Assembly: GCA_020634315.1 (NCBI GenBank)
Contig: JACKBV010000006.1
Location: 124,001-188,000 of the forward strand
Length of the DNA: 64,000 bases
DNA from: Ardenticatenaceae bacterium
GTDB taxonomy: Bacteria > Chloroflexota > Anaerolineae > Promineifilales > Promineifilaceae
Direction: 5' to 3'
Shown here in pieces: positions 9,081-16,626 of the stretch. The position numbers were made by a program, and so were the translations under genes. The notes below the pieces were generated by a model. That model ran no database searches. It saw only the letters and a list, made by a program, of their open reading frames with translations, and had not been told where the DNA came from. The number at the start of each line of letters is the position of its first letter. Position 1 is the stretch's first letter.

Positions 9081-10310
9081 ATGTCACCATTTCCTTTAAC
9101 ACTTAGTGCATTACTTGGGCATTGGGGCGCATACGTTGTCTATCTCATCATTGGCTTTGCCTTTGGCTACGTCTTAGAGATTGCCGGGTTTGGTAACTCC
9201 AAAAAACTGGCGGCGCAGTTCTATTTCAAAGACATTACCGTGCTCAAGGTTATGTTCTCAGCCATTATCGTGGCGATGACACTCATTTTCACCGCTTCGG
9301 CCCTGGGGCTGTTGGATTACAACCTGGTTTGGGTTAATCCTACCTATCTTTGGCCCGGCATCTTGGGCGGGTTGATTATGGGGTTCGGCTTCATCATTGG
9401 CGGCTTTTGCCCTGGCACCTCGATGGTGGCGGCGGCTACGGCCAAAATTGATGGCGTTTTCTTTGTGCTTGGCGTCTTTTTCGGCATCTTTCTCTTTGGT
9501 GAAACGGTCGATAAATATGCCATTTTCTGGAATTCGTCGTACATGGGACGCTTCACTTTGCCCGAATGGCTGGGCTTGCCGACCGGTGTTGTCGTCCTCA
9601 TCGTCATCTTCATGGCATTTTTCATGTTTTGGGGTGGCGAAAAGTTAGAGGTCATTTTTGGCGGTAAAGATGCATCTACAGAACCAAAATGGCGCTATGC
9701 AGCGGCTGGTGTGTTGGTTTTGATTGGCATTTTTGCCCTGGTAATGGGTCAACCCACTGTGGAAGATCGTTGGGCGCGTCTGGCTCCGGAAAAAGAGACT
9801 GTGCTGGCAAATCGCGAAGTGCAGATTCATCCCGGTGAATTGCTCTCAATCACCGCCGATACCAGTTTGCAAGTGGTCATGTTGGATGTGCGCAGCGAGG
9901 CAGATTTCAACCTTTTCCACATTTTGGATGCGTGGAATGTGCCGCTGAGCGAAATACCGACCATTATCGAGGAACTGCACCTTGAACCGGCAAATACTGT
10001 TTTTGTGACCATGAGCAATGACGAGGAAGCGGCTACTGAAGCGTGGAAAGTCTTGGTGGCGGAAGCTGTGCCCAATGTGTACATCTTGGAGGGCGGCATT
10101 AATAACTGGATTGCCACGTTTGGCGATAATGACCTGACAAAGCGCTTTAATGCGGGGGCAGGGGAAGATCAGTTGTGCTATATCTTTGACTCGGCGTTAG
10201 GGGAGCGCTATGCGGCGGCAGAACCGGACGCGGAAGAGTTTGAGTTGGAGTATGTGCCGAAGGTGAAGTTGGAGATTAAGCGTGGCCCAACAAGTGGTGG
10301 CTGCGGGTAG
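9081..10310 (+). CDS. YeeE/YedE membrane protein fused to a cysteine-less rhodanese-like domain
   Basis: Residues 1-220 hold about six hydrophobic helices with the signature GGFCPGTSMVAA, typical of YeeE/YedE sulfur transporters. Residues about 250-355 form a rhodanese fold (VVMLDVRSEADFNLFHI, then NVYILEGGINNWI). Where active rhodaneses have a catalytic Cys loop, this protein has VFVTMSNDEEAAT, so it should not form a persulfide itself and may act as a docking domain. The C-terminus ends in GGCG. GGAGG precedes the ATG. It closes an operon with the short YeeE gene, and a hairpin containing two AACGGCCGTT copies follows the stop after a purine-rich tract. Confidence 0.85.
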   Translation: MSPFPLTLSALLGHWGAYVVYLIIGFAFGYVLEIAGFGNSKKLAAQFYFKDITVLKVMFSAIIVAMTLIFTASALGLLDYNLVWVNPTYLWPGILGGLIMGFGFIIGGFCPGTSMVAAATAKIDGVFFVLGVFFGIFLFGETVDKYAIFWNSSYMGRFTLPEWLGLPTGVVVLIVIFMAFFMFWGGEKLEVIFGGKDASTEPKWRYAAAGVLVLIGIFALVMGQPTVEDRWARLAPEKETVLANREVQIHPGELLSITADTSLQVVMLDVRSEADFNLFHILDAWNVPLSEIPTIIEELHLEPANTVFVTMSNDEEAATEAWKVLVAEAVPNVYILEGGINNWIATFGDNDLTKRFNAGAGEDQLCYIFDSALGERYAAAEPDAEEFELEYVPKVKLEIKRGPTSGGCG

Positions 10311-10372
10311 AGAAGAAGAGGAGGGAAGAAGGAAGAGAGAGGAGGGTAGAGAGAGAAGAGAGGAAGGTAGAG
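10311..10372 (+). repeat. purine-only tract, first copy of a dispersed repeat
   Basis: Immediately after the stop codon lies about 60 bases of almost pure G/A. The 20-base core GAGGGAAGAAGGAAGAGAGA also occurs after the scpB stop at about 28,206, with similar GGTAGAG endings in both copies. It encodes nothing recognisable. Confidence 0.6.
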
Positions 10373-10405
10373 AAAACGGCCGTTTCCTGGAAACGGCCGT
10401 TTTTT
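10373..10405 (+). terminator. intrinsic terminator built from two inverted AACGGCCGTT copies
   Basis: AAAACGGCCGTTTCC (10373-10387) pairs with GGAAACGGCCGTTTT (10389-10403) and is followed by a T-run to 10405. It ends the sulfur operon. Confidence 0.75.
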
Positions 10406-10631
10406 GTTGTCTGGATATATTGACTTACGGTTGGGTGTCAGGTTGCTGATAAAACTGGGTGTGGAACGGCCGTTTCCTTCCCCATCACCACACCATCCCC
10501 ATGCATCCACACCATCCCAAGAGATTGATACCCTGTATGACTCATTGCAGGAGGGTGGCGGTTAGGGATTGAGGCTTCTTCTTGTTTCGCAATGGCCTAA
10601 TGCCAGCAATTCTTTGGAGTCGTGTGGCAAT
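10406..10631. other. gene-free stretch between convergent operons
   Basis: No coding frame or RNA gene was recognised. A single AACGGCCGTT is at 10465-10474, followed by a CA/CC-rich stretch. The region separates the plus-strand sulfur operon from the minus-strand rhodanese gene. Confidence 0.5.
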
Positions 10632-10663
10632 AAAAAACCCCACTCGAACCGAGTGGGGTTTTT
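10632..10663 (-). terminator. terminator of the four-rhodanese gene
   Basis: AACCCCACTCG/CGAGTGGGGTT forms an 11-bp stem with a three-base loop, flanked by A-runs on the left and T-runs on the right, so it can work in both directions. It lies 27 bases past the minus-strand stop at 10690. Confidence 0.8.
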
Positions 10664-10689
10664 GTAAACCAGTGTAAAGGAAACGGCCG

Positions 10690-12537
10690 TTACGGCGCTA
10701 CATACTCCACTACCGGGTATCCAGCTTCCACCCAGGTCGCAAAGCCACCCTTCAGGCTCTGCACATCGGTGTAACCATACGACCAGAGAATAGTCATGGC
10801 AATGGTCGAACGATGACCGCTGCCGCAGTAAACGACGATGGGCGCATCCAATTCGGCCGGCCACATGTCTTGCATATTCACAAACTCTTGCAACGGCACA
10901 GAAACCCAGTTCTCAGCTTCAATGACGCCATTGGCCGTCAACTCATCAGGAGTACGCACATCAATGAGAATCAGGTCAGGATTTTCGCCCTGCGCCAGGA
11001 AGAGATCGTCTGCGGAGATACCACCGAAGCCATCAGGAACGGCATGCAGCATCTCTTGCATAGCCGTCACCAATGCCGCGTCTGGCTCAGCCGCATTCAA
11101 TTCAACCAATGCCGGAATTTCGCCAGTGGCAACAGGATAGCCTGCTTCAACCCAACCGCCAAAGCTGCCACCTTTCAAACCAAGCACATTCTCCCAACCC
11201 ATTGCTTCCAGAGCCGTCAGGGCAATGGTGCAGCGCCAACCGCTGCCGCAATAGCTGACAATCGTTGTGTCAAAGCTAGGCAGGTACTGAATATTGTCGG
11301 CAACCTCACGCAGCGGAATATTGACAGCGCCTTCGATCCAGCCATTGGCTTCCAATTCGCTGGCTTCGCGCACATCCAAAATGAAGGGCAGCGGCTCTTC
11401 CGTCAACATCACATTGAAATCCTCCAGGCCAATGGTGTTGTACCCTTCCATGCCAGCCAGGAACGTGTTGAAGGCTGTATCCAGGTCTGGGCCTGCTGCT
11501 TCTTCAGCAACGGGTTCCGGCACACCAATTGCGGGGAAGCCACCCGCTACCCACTCAGCAAAGCCACCCTTCATGCTCTGCACGTCGGTGTAGCCATACG
11601 ACCAGAGAATGGTCATGGCAATGGTCGAACGATGACCGCTGCCGCAATAAACGGCAATGGGCGCATCCAGATCGGCCGGCCAATCGGCTTTCATACTCAC
11701 CAACTCTTCCAACGGGATGAAGAGCAGGTTAGGGGCATCCATATACCCTTTGCTTTCCACTTCGCCAGCGGTACGCACGTCAATGACGATCAGGTCAGGA
11801 TTTTCCACCAGGGCGGTGTTCAAATCGGCGGGGGCAATACCGCCAAAACCATCGGGAACAGCGTGCAGCATTTCCTGCATGGCCTTAACCAATGCCGGAT
11901 CCGGTTCTGCCGCATTTAGAGCAACCAGTTCAGGTACGTCACCGGTAGCAGCAGGATAGCCTGCCTCAACCCAACCACCAAAACTGCCACCTTTCAAACC
12001 TTTGACATCTTGCCAGCCCATCGCTTCCAGGGCTACCAGGGCGATGGTGCAGCGCCAGCCAGAACCACAATAGCTGACGATGGGGGTGTCAAAGCTGGGT
12101 AGATACTCAATGTTATCGGCCACTTCGCGCAACGGAATGTTAACAGCGCCTTCGATCCAGCCATTGGCTTCCAATTCGCTGGCTTCGCGCACATCAAGCA
12201 AGAATGGCGGATTCTCAACGAGGAGGGCATTCAAGTCCTCAAGACCAATGGTGTTGTACGCTACCATGCTTGAGAGGAAGGTTTGGAAAGCACCATCCAG
12301 GTCTGCCTCAGCCATTGGTTCTTCGACGGCTGGTTCTTCAGCCACTGGTTCTTCAGCGGCTGGCTCTTCGGCCGCTGGTTCTTCGACAACGGCCGGTTCT
12401 TCGGCGGCCGGTTCTTCGACAACGGCTGGTTCTTCCACGGCCGGTTCTTCTGTGGTGTTATTGGCGGCGTTCCCCCCACCACAGCCTACCATGAGTAAAC
12501 CCAAGATAAGCAACAAAATCAACATGTACTTTTTCAT
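10690..12537 (-). CDS. exported lipoprotein with four rhodanese domains
   Basis: A signal peptide ends in the lipobox LLMVGC, followed by about 55 residues of acidic EEPAV-type repeats. Four rhodanese domains then follow in the order A-B-A'-B'. The A domains carry the active loop CGSGWRC and the B domains CGSGHRS, so all four have the catalytic cysteine. Residues about 80-345 and 350-615 are clearly alike (shared REASELEANGWIEGAVNIP and GYTDVQS), showing duplication of a two-domain unit that has since diverged. Rhodaneses move sulfane sulfur; here this would occur at the cell surface. It lies downstream of a multihaem lipoprotein on the same strand, separated by a hairpin. Lipid anchoring is inferred from the lipobox. 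Confidence 0.92.
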   Translation of the reverse strand: MKKYMLILLLILGLLMVGCGGGNAANNTTEEPAVEEPAVVEEPAAEEPAVVEEPAAEEPAAEEPVAEEPAVEEPMAEADLDGAFQTFLSSMVAYNTIGLEDLNALLVENPPFLLDVREASELEANGWIEGAVNIPLREVADNIEYLPSFDTPIVSYCGSGWRCTIALVALEAMGWQDVKGLKGGSFGGWVEAGYPAATGDVPELVALNAAEPDPALVKAMQEMLHAVPDGFGGIAPADLNTALVENPDLIVIDVRTAGEVESKGYMDAPNLLFIPLEELVSMKADWPADLDAPIAVYCGSGHRSTIAMTILWSYGYTDVQSMKGGFAEWVAGGFPAIGVPEPVAEEAAGPDLDTAFNTFLAGMEGYNTIGLEDFNVMLTEEPLPFILDVREASELEANGWIEGAVNIPLREVADNIQYLPSFDTTIVSYCGSGWRCTIALTALEAMGWENVLGLKGGSFGGWVEAGYPVATGEIPALVELNAAEPDAALVTAMQEMLHAVPDGFGGISADDLFLAQGENPDLILIDVRTPDELTANGVIEAENWVSVPLQEFVNMQDMWPAELDAPIVVYCGSGHRSTIAMTILWSYGYTDVQSLKGGFATWVEAGYPVVEYVAP

Positions 12538-12576
12538 TTTTCTGTTCTCTCCTCAAATAAAGGGATTGTAATTTAC

Positions 12577-12603
12577 GAGGGGCTGGTTTTTTGCCAGCCC
12601 CTC
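12577..12603 (-). terminator. hairpin between the cytochrome and rhodanese genes
   Basis: GAGGGGCTGG/CCAGCCCCTC is a perfect 10-bp stem with a seven-base loop. The run after it on the minus strand is only weakly T-rich, so it may be a partial terminator or an mRNA processing site between the two genes. Confidence 0.6.
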
Positions 12604-12618
12604 TTCTAAATTAACTCG

Positions 12619-13884
12619 TTAGGGTGTTGTGTTTGTTATCACTTCGCTCCCCGTGATGATGGGTGTTGTCGTGATAACGGGTGTGACCGTGACCTCCGGT
12701 TCGTTTAGCGCATTTAATAGCGCTTCCACATCCGGATATTCTCGTCTCACCGATACCGGAATCTCATCAACGATGACTGATAAATTGGCTTCGATTTCTT
12801 CTGGTGCAATCTTGTCAATTGTCAGGAAGAGATCGGCATTGCCATGACAGGCGTAACACGTTTCGGTTTGTGGCGTGTTGCGCTGGATGTTATGCGGCGT
12901 TGTGTATGTCCAGGTTGGCAGATCATCGTAATTGGGCAGCAGGTTATCACCATAGAAGGCGAAGCTATCCTTGGCAACCGGGACGTGTCTTAATGTCACG
13001 TATTCATACGGCCGATCGTAACTTTTGATCGGGTTTTTACCGATGATGAACGTGAAGTAGGAACCATCTGTTGCATAGAATGGATTGCCTGTTGCTTCGC
13101 TAACTTCCACATGACAGCCATCGCAGCTTGTGTAGGAGATGGAGTGGCAAACCTGACAACTCAGGTCGCCAGCATGCTGCTGATGCATCAGGATGTCGTC
13201 TTGCCCTGTGGCTACGGTGACGTGACACGCTTCGCAGCTTGGGTTTTGGACGCCATCATAACGATGGTCGGCCGGTACTGGCATGTTGGCTTCTGGCCCT
13301 TCGTGACACGCCTGGCAATTGTCGGGTTGACCATGCATTTCGTGCCCGGTGTGGCAATCGACACAGGTCATGCGTCCCTGACGGAAGTGAACGTCGGCCA
13401 TGAGGCCTTCGTGCTTGCCCAGGTATTCATTGCCAACGCGGCTGCCGTGACAGGCGGTGCAATTGCGTGTCATAGAAGGTGTTTTGTTAAAGTTGTGTCC
13501 GTCGATGAGGCCACCACCAACCAGATTGGGCTGGCTGACGTGACATTCACCGCAAGATGCATGACAGGAACTACAATGGTTGCTGAACATGCCTTCCAAT
13601 TCTGGGTGGTTGGCTGGGGCGCTGCGTGTATCGAGCACTGTCCAGTATCCTTCCAGATTGGTATGCAGGTTGTATTGATCCAGTTCGACAATATTGGGGT
13701 GGCAATCGCCACAGGCTTGTTCCGGGTTGTTGCTGGGATTCGCAATTAATCCGGTGTGGGCTTCTGCTTTGTCGGCTGATTGTACGCCACCATGACATTC
13801 GATACAGCTGACCTGGCCGTGAACGGTGTCAGGATAGCTTTCGCTGTCTACGAGTACTTTTTCCCAAGGCTCCAACGGAGCCAC
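12619..13884 (-). CDS. multihaem cytochrome c, main part (11 haems), downstream of an in-frame UGA
   Basis: Eleven CxxCH motifs are visible (CIECH, CGDCH, CSSCH, CGECH, CTACH, CVDCH, CQACH, CEACH, CQVCH, CDGCH, CYACH), followed by a Thr/Pro/Val-rich tail. This part has no signal peptide, although cytochromes c must be exported. The preceding open stretch (13894-14235) is in the same frame, carries a lipoprotein signal and one more haem, and is separated only by a UGA at 13894-13896. The GTG at 13884 with GGAGG just upstream could start a separate protein, but that product would stay in the cytoplasm. The more coherent reading is one twelve-haem lipoprotein in which UGA is read through (perhaps as selenocysteine), or a recently broken gene. 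The coordinates give the shortest frame. Confidence 0.8.
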   Translation of the reverse strand: MAPLEPWEKVLVDSESYPDTVHGQVSCIECHGGVQSADKAEAHTGLIANPSNNPEQACGDCHPNIVELDQYNLHTNLEGYWTVLDTRSAPANHPELEGMFSNHCSSCHASCGECHVSQPNLVGGGLIDGHNFNKTPSMTRNCTACHGSRVGNEYLGKHEGLMADVHFRQGRMTCVDCHTGHEMHGQPDNCQACHEGPEANMPVPADHRYDGVQNPSCEACHVTVATGQDDILMHQQHAGDLSCQVCHSISYTSCDGCHVEVSEATGNPFYATDGSYFTFIIGKNPIKSYDRPYEYVTLRHVPVAKDSFAFYGDNLLPNYDDLPTWTYTTPHNIQRNTPQTETCYACHGNADLFLTIDKIAPEEIEANLSVIVDEIPVSVRREYPDVEALLNALNEPEVTVTPVITTTPIITGSEVITNTTP

Positions 13885-13896
13885 TTCCCCTCCTCA
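13868..13896 (-). promoter_or_regulatory. in-frame UGA with SECIS-like hairpin
   Basis: UGA (13896-13894) stands between ENEGEG and GGEVAPLE in one continuous frame. Starting 12 bases after it, GGCUCC (13882-13877) pairs with GGAGCC (13873-13868) around the loop GUU. A stem of this size whose loop begins 18 bases after UGA with a G fits the general description of bacterial SECIS elements. Whether SelB uses it is not shown. Confidence 0.4.
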
Positions 13897-14235
13897 ACCC
13901 TCACCTTCGTTTTCGCTGATGACTTCTTCTTCGGGGTCTGCCGTAGCAATGAGCTGCTCTTTGTCTATGTGGCAGGCGAGACATTCATCAACGGCCGTTT
14001 CCGTTGTGGTGAGGGCATCGGTCGGTTCGATCTGGCTCTGGTTGGTGGGGGTGTTGACAGGATCAGAAACGGCCGTTTCGGCCACGACATCCTGTTGAAG
14101 CTCCACCATCGCAGATTCCTCAACACTGTTTGTCGTTCCTGTTTCCGATTGACAACCCACAGCGACCAGAAAAACCAGAAATAAAAACGCAATGATGCTG
14201 AGATATGCTGCTGATGCCCTTCTTGCTTTATTCAC
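13894..14235 (-). CDS. N-terminal part of the multihaem lipoprotein cytochrome (signal, linker, first haem)
   Basis: Residues 1-30 form a signal peptide with lipobox VAVGC. A Thr/Glu-rich linker follows, then one haem motif CLACH in DECLACHIDKEQ, and an acidic stretch ending NEGEG at UGA. The GTG at 14235 is preceded by AAGGAG at good spacing; the longer upstream extension lacks this and would bury the signal peptide. If translation stops at UGA the product is a 113-residue mono-haem lipoprotein. If UGA is decoded it is the front of a twelve-haem, roughly 538-residue protein. The adjoining four-rhodanese gene lies downstream on the same strand. Confidence 0.75.
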   Translation of the reverse strand: MNKARRASAAYLSIIAFLFLVFLVAVGCQSETGTTNSVEESAMVELQQDVVAETAVSDPVNTPTNQSQIEPTDALTTTETAVDECLACHIDKEQLIATADPEEEVISENEGEG

Positions 14236-14257
14236 TGGTTTCTCCTTAAATGCACTA

Positions 14258-14356
14258 TTTTTGTCACAAAGGTAGACATACACCTTATTAAAACGGAATC
14301 GGTGTCACAAAAACAGTAAGGATGATCATGGATAATCCGTGAAAATTGTCACTATC
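14258..14356. promoter_or_regulatory. three TGTCAC sites between divergent cytochrome and LysR genes
   Basis: TTTTTGTCACAAAG (14258-14271), GGTGTCACAAAAAC (14301-14314) and AATTGTCACTATCC (14344-14357) share the core TGTCAC with flanking T or A tracts. They resemble the half-sites upstream of the ArsR gene and lie where a regulator of the minus-strand cytochrome gene would bind. Confidence 0.4.
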
Positions 14357-14399
14357 CAGTATAACTAACACTATGGTTTAATCAATACGTAGACAAAGC

Positions 14400-14438
14400 T
14401 TTACTTATAGGTTTTGCTTCTGAGTAGCTATAAGTAAA
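14400..14438. promoter_or_regulatory. perfect 11-bp inverted repeat upstream of the LysR gene
   Basis: TTTACTTATAG (14400-14410) and CTATAAGTAAA (14428-14438) are exact inverted copies with 17 bases between. It lies 87 bases ahead of the LysR start, a normal place for a LysR recognition or autoregulatory site. Which protein binds is inferred. Confidence 0.5.
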
Positions 14439-14524
14439 AACAATCGATTTGCTGACATATTCCATTGAGTTGCTAATATGTTTTGTTACAATATTCACAA
14501 GTACAACAAAAGGTAATCGGGTAT

Positions 14525-15448
14525 ATGCTGGACACCCACCAACTCAACGTTTTCTTAGTTGCGGCAGAAACCCTCAACTTCACACAGGCTGCCGTCCGGT
14601 TACACATGTCGCAACCCAGTGTTAGTCAGCACGTCCTATCTTTGGAGCAATATTTTGAACAGCCCCTCTTCATTCGGTCTGGGCGTAACATTCAGCTGAC
14701 AGATGCTGGCACAGCGCTTGTGCCGCTCGCCAAAGAAATGGTGAATCGCTCCGTCCAAATTGAAGAGATGATGAAATCACTAGAGGGCGAAGTGCATGGA
14801 CATCTACTAATTGGATGCAGCACCACGCCTGGCAAATATATTTTGCCCCATCTGTTAGCACGTTTTCATTATTTACATCCCAAAGTAACCCTTTCATGTC
14901 ATGTGGCGCGGCAGCAGCAGGCTTTCGATCTGGTTTGCGAAGGGCAAGTGCATTTTGCACTTCTAAGTAAACCAGACGTCGCTTGTAAAGAAGTCGAATT
15001 GAAAGAGTTCATGCAAGATAACATTCTGCTCATTGTTCCGCGTGAGCATCCATGGGCTACTCGTGAAGAAATCGAGCCAAAAGAGCTTTATGAAGAAGTT
15101 TTTATTCTTCGCGAGGAAGATGCAGGAACCCAAGTGGCTGTACGCAGTGGCCTTGCCAAAGTAGGTATTGAAGTAGATCGCCTGGAAAAATTACTGGAAT
15201 TGGGTAATTCCGAAGCGATTGCCATTGCAGTGCAAGAGGGATTAGGGCTGGGATTTGTTTCTGAAATTGTTTTTGAACGATTGGTAAAAAATAGTGTTGT
15301 ACCCGTGCGCGTGCGCGGGCTTGATCTGAAACGCAAGATTTTTATTGGTCGTAATCGCCGCCGCCTGGCAACGACTGTGCAAACAGTTTTCTGGGATTTC
15401 ATTATAAGTAAAGGCGACTTTAGCGTTTATGATTGGCAACAAAAATGA
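14525..15448 (+). CDS. LysR-family transcriptional regulator
   Basis: A 307-residue protein with the LysR helix-turn-helix at residues about 4-62 (LNVFLVAAETLNFTQAA, then MSQPSVSQHVLSLE, GRNIQLTDAG) and a substrate-binding effector domain from about residue 85 (GHLLIGCSTTPGKYILPHLL onward). The pattern is close to the CysB/CbbR/YeiE side of the family, many of which respond to sulfur or redox metabolites; the ligand is unknown. The start ATG at 14525 gives the normal N-terminus MLDTHQLNVF; an upstream start at 14483 would add 14 atypical residues. It is divergent from the minus-strand cytochrome gene and followed by the octahaem/FeS/NrfD genes, so it probably controls one or both. Confidence 0.9.
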   Translation: MLDTHQLNVFLVAAETLNFTQAAVRLHMSQPSVSQHVLSLEQYFEQPLFIRSGRNIQLTDAGTALVPLAKEMVNRSVQIEEMMKSLEGEVHGHLLIGCSTTPGKYILPHLLARFHYLHPKVTLSCHVARQQQAFDLVCEGQVHFALLSKPDVACKEVELKEFMQDNILLIVPREHPWATREEIEPKELYEEVFILREEDAGTQVAVRSGLAKVGIEVDRLEKLLELGNSEAIAIAVQEGLGLGFVSEIVFERLVKNSVVPVRVRGLDLKRKIFIGRNRRRLATTVQTVFWDFIISKGDFSVYDWQQK

Positions 15449-15586
15449 TTGATGAGTCTGTGAAAAAGGTAACACAGAGGCGCAGAGTTATTCGCAGAAC
15501 AACTCTGATGCTTCCGTGCTTTTTCGTATTCAGAAAACTTGTTGATGAAGGATGAACGTATAGATGAGGGCAGAGAGGTAAAGTCA

Positions 15587-16621
15587 ATGATAAAACAAGG
15601 GAAAAAACATCAAAAATCTATTTTCTGGCCGCTGGTGAGTGGTCTCGTTGTAGGCATCATCAGCCTGGTTCTTACTGTGAGTCTGGCGTCGGCAGCGCCA
15701 ACCTTGCAGACGGAAGGGGATGAAGTCGCTCCAGATGTCGAAATCTTGGATTCACAATCATGCCAGGAATGTCACCTGGATGTATCTAATCATTGGTCCG
15801 AGAGTCCTCATGCCCACGCCTATGATGATCCCTATTTTCAGGAAAGATGGGAAGCGTTAGGCGAGCCGGGCGAGTGTCTGTTTTGCCATACCACAAATTA
15901 CCAACCAGCAATTGGCGAGTTTGATGAGGAAGGGATTGCTTGTGATGCGTGTCACGGTGAGGTAACGGCCGCACATCCTCCAGAACCAGTCCCGGTGAAA
16001 GCAGACACAGAATATTGCGGTACATGTCACACAACCACGCTCGGTGAATGGCGCCAGACAGGTCATGCAACGGCCGATGTCGGTTGTAATGATTGTCATG
16101 ACCCGCACAGCCAAAGACCGCTTTTCGAAGTGGCTGATGATATGTGCATCAATTGTCACCAAGATTCAATGGAAAGATACCTCGAAGACCTGCACGTAAC
16201 CAAAGGCATCGGCTGTGTTGACTGTCATGCGCTGGTTATCCCTCCCGACCCCATCCCCGATGATGGCATTGTCCCCACCGGGCATGCCTTTAACATTACC
16301 CCGGCTACTTGTGTGGCCTGTCACACAGATGCATTGCACGCGGGCTTTTCCTTGCCCGGTTGGGAGCAAGGGGCGCTGGTTGCCAATGGCAATGGTGGTT
16401 CAACTGATGAATTGCCAAGTGTTGTGGAACAATCAATAGCAGAAGAAGAAACGGCTGAAGGTCAGCTTTCTTTAGAGCAGCAAGTGCAGGCAATGGAAGC
16501 AGCATTAGCCAGCCAAAACGTTACTTTGATTTTCCAAGGTGGTATTGTGGGCCTGGTCCTTGGGGGGACTACCGCCTGGTTTGTCTCGCAAAATATTCGC
16601 GCTAACAAACGTGAGGAGTAG
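15587..16621 (+). CDS. octahaem cytochrome c with C-terminal membrane anchor
   Basis: Signal/anchor helix at residues 12-36, then eight CxxCH motifs: CQECH, CLFCH, CDACH, CGTCH, CNDCH, CINCH, CVDCH and CVACH. A Glu/Gln-rich, probably coiled segment follows (residues about 285-315), then a C-terminal membrane helix (about 316-338) ending in positive residues. The protein would sit on the outer face of the membrane. Three genes follow one another closely (octahaem cytochrome, four-cluster FeS protein, NrfD-type membrane subunit), the layout of quinone-linked redox complexes of the Nrf/Psr/Qrc/ACIII kind. GAGGT precedes ATG 15587. No catalytic subunit is encoded nearby, so electrons probably pass to or from other cytochromes of the locus. 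Confidence 0.88.
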   Translation: MIKQGKKHQKSIFWPLVSGLVVGIISLVLTVSLASAAPTLQTEGDEVAPDVEILDSQSCQECHLDVSNHWSESPHAHAYDDPYFQERWEALGEPGECLFCHTTNYQPAIGEFDEEGIACDACHGEVTAAHPPEPVPVKADTEYCGTCHTTTLGEWRQTGHATADVGCNDCHDPHSQRPLFEVADDMCINCHQDSMERYLEDLHVTKGIGCVDCHALVIPPDPIPDDGIVPTGHAFNITPATCVACHTDALHAGFSLPGWEQGALVANGNGGSTDELPSVVEQSIAEEETAEGQLSLEQQVQAMEAALASQNVTLIFQGGIVGLVLGGTTAWFVSQNIRANKREE

Positions 16622-16626
16622 AAGTC

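Noticed and set aside
10700..12290. Assembly duplication in the four-rhodanese gene
   Set aside because: The two halves differ at many bases and residues, so the duplication is old and genuine.
13894..13896. UGA read as Trp genome-wide (alternative code)
   Set aside because: UGA ends other genes here, for example the ATGA overlap at 5591-5594, so the standard code applies.
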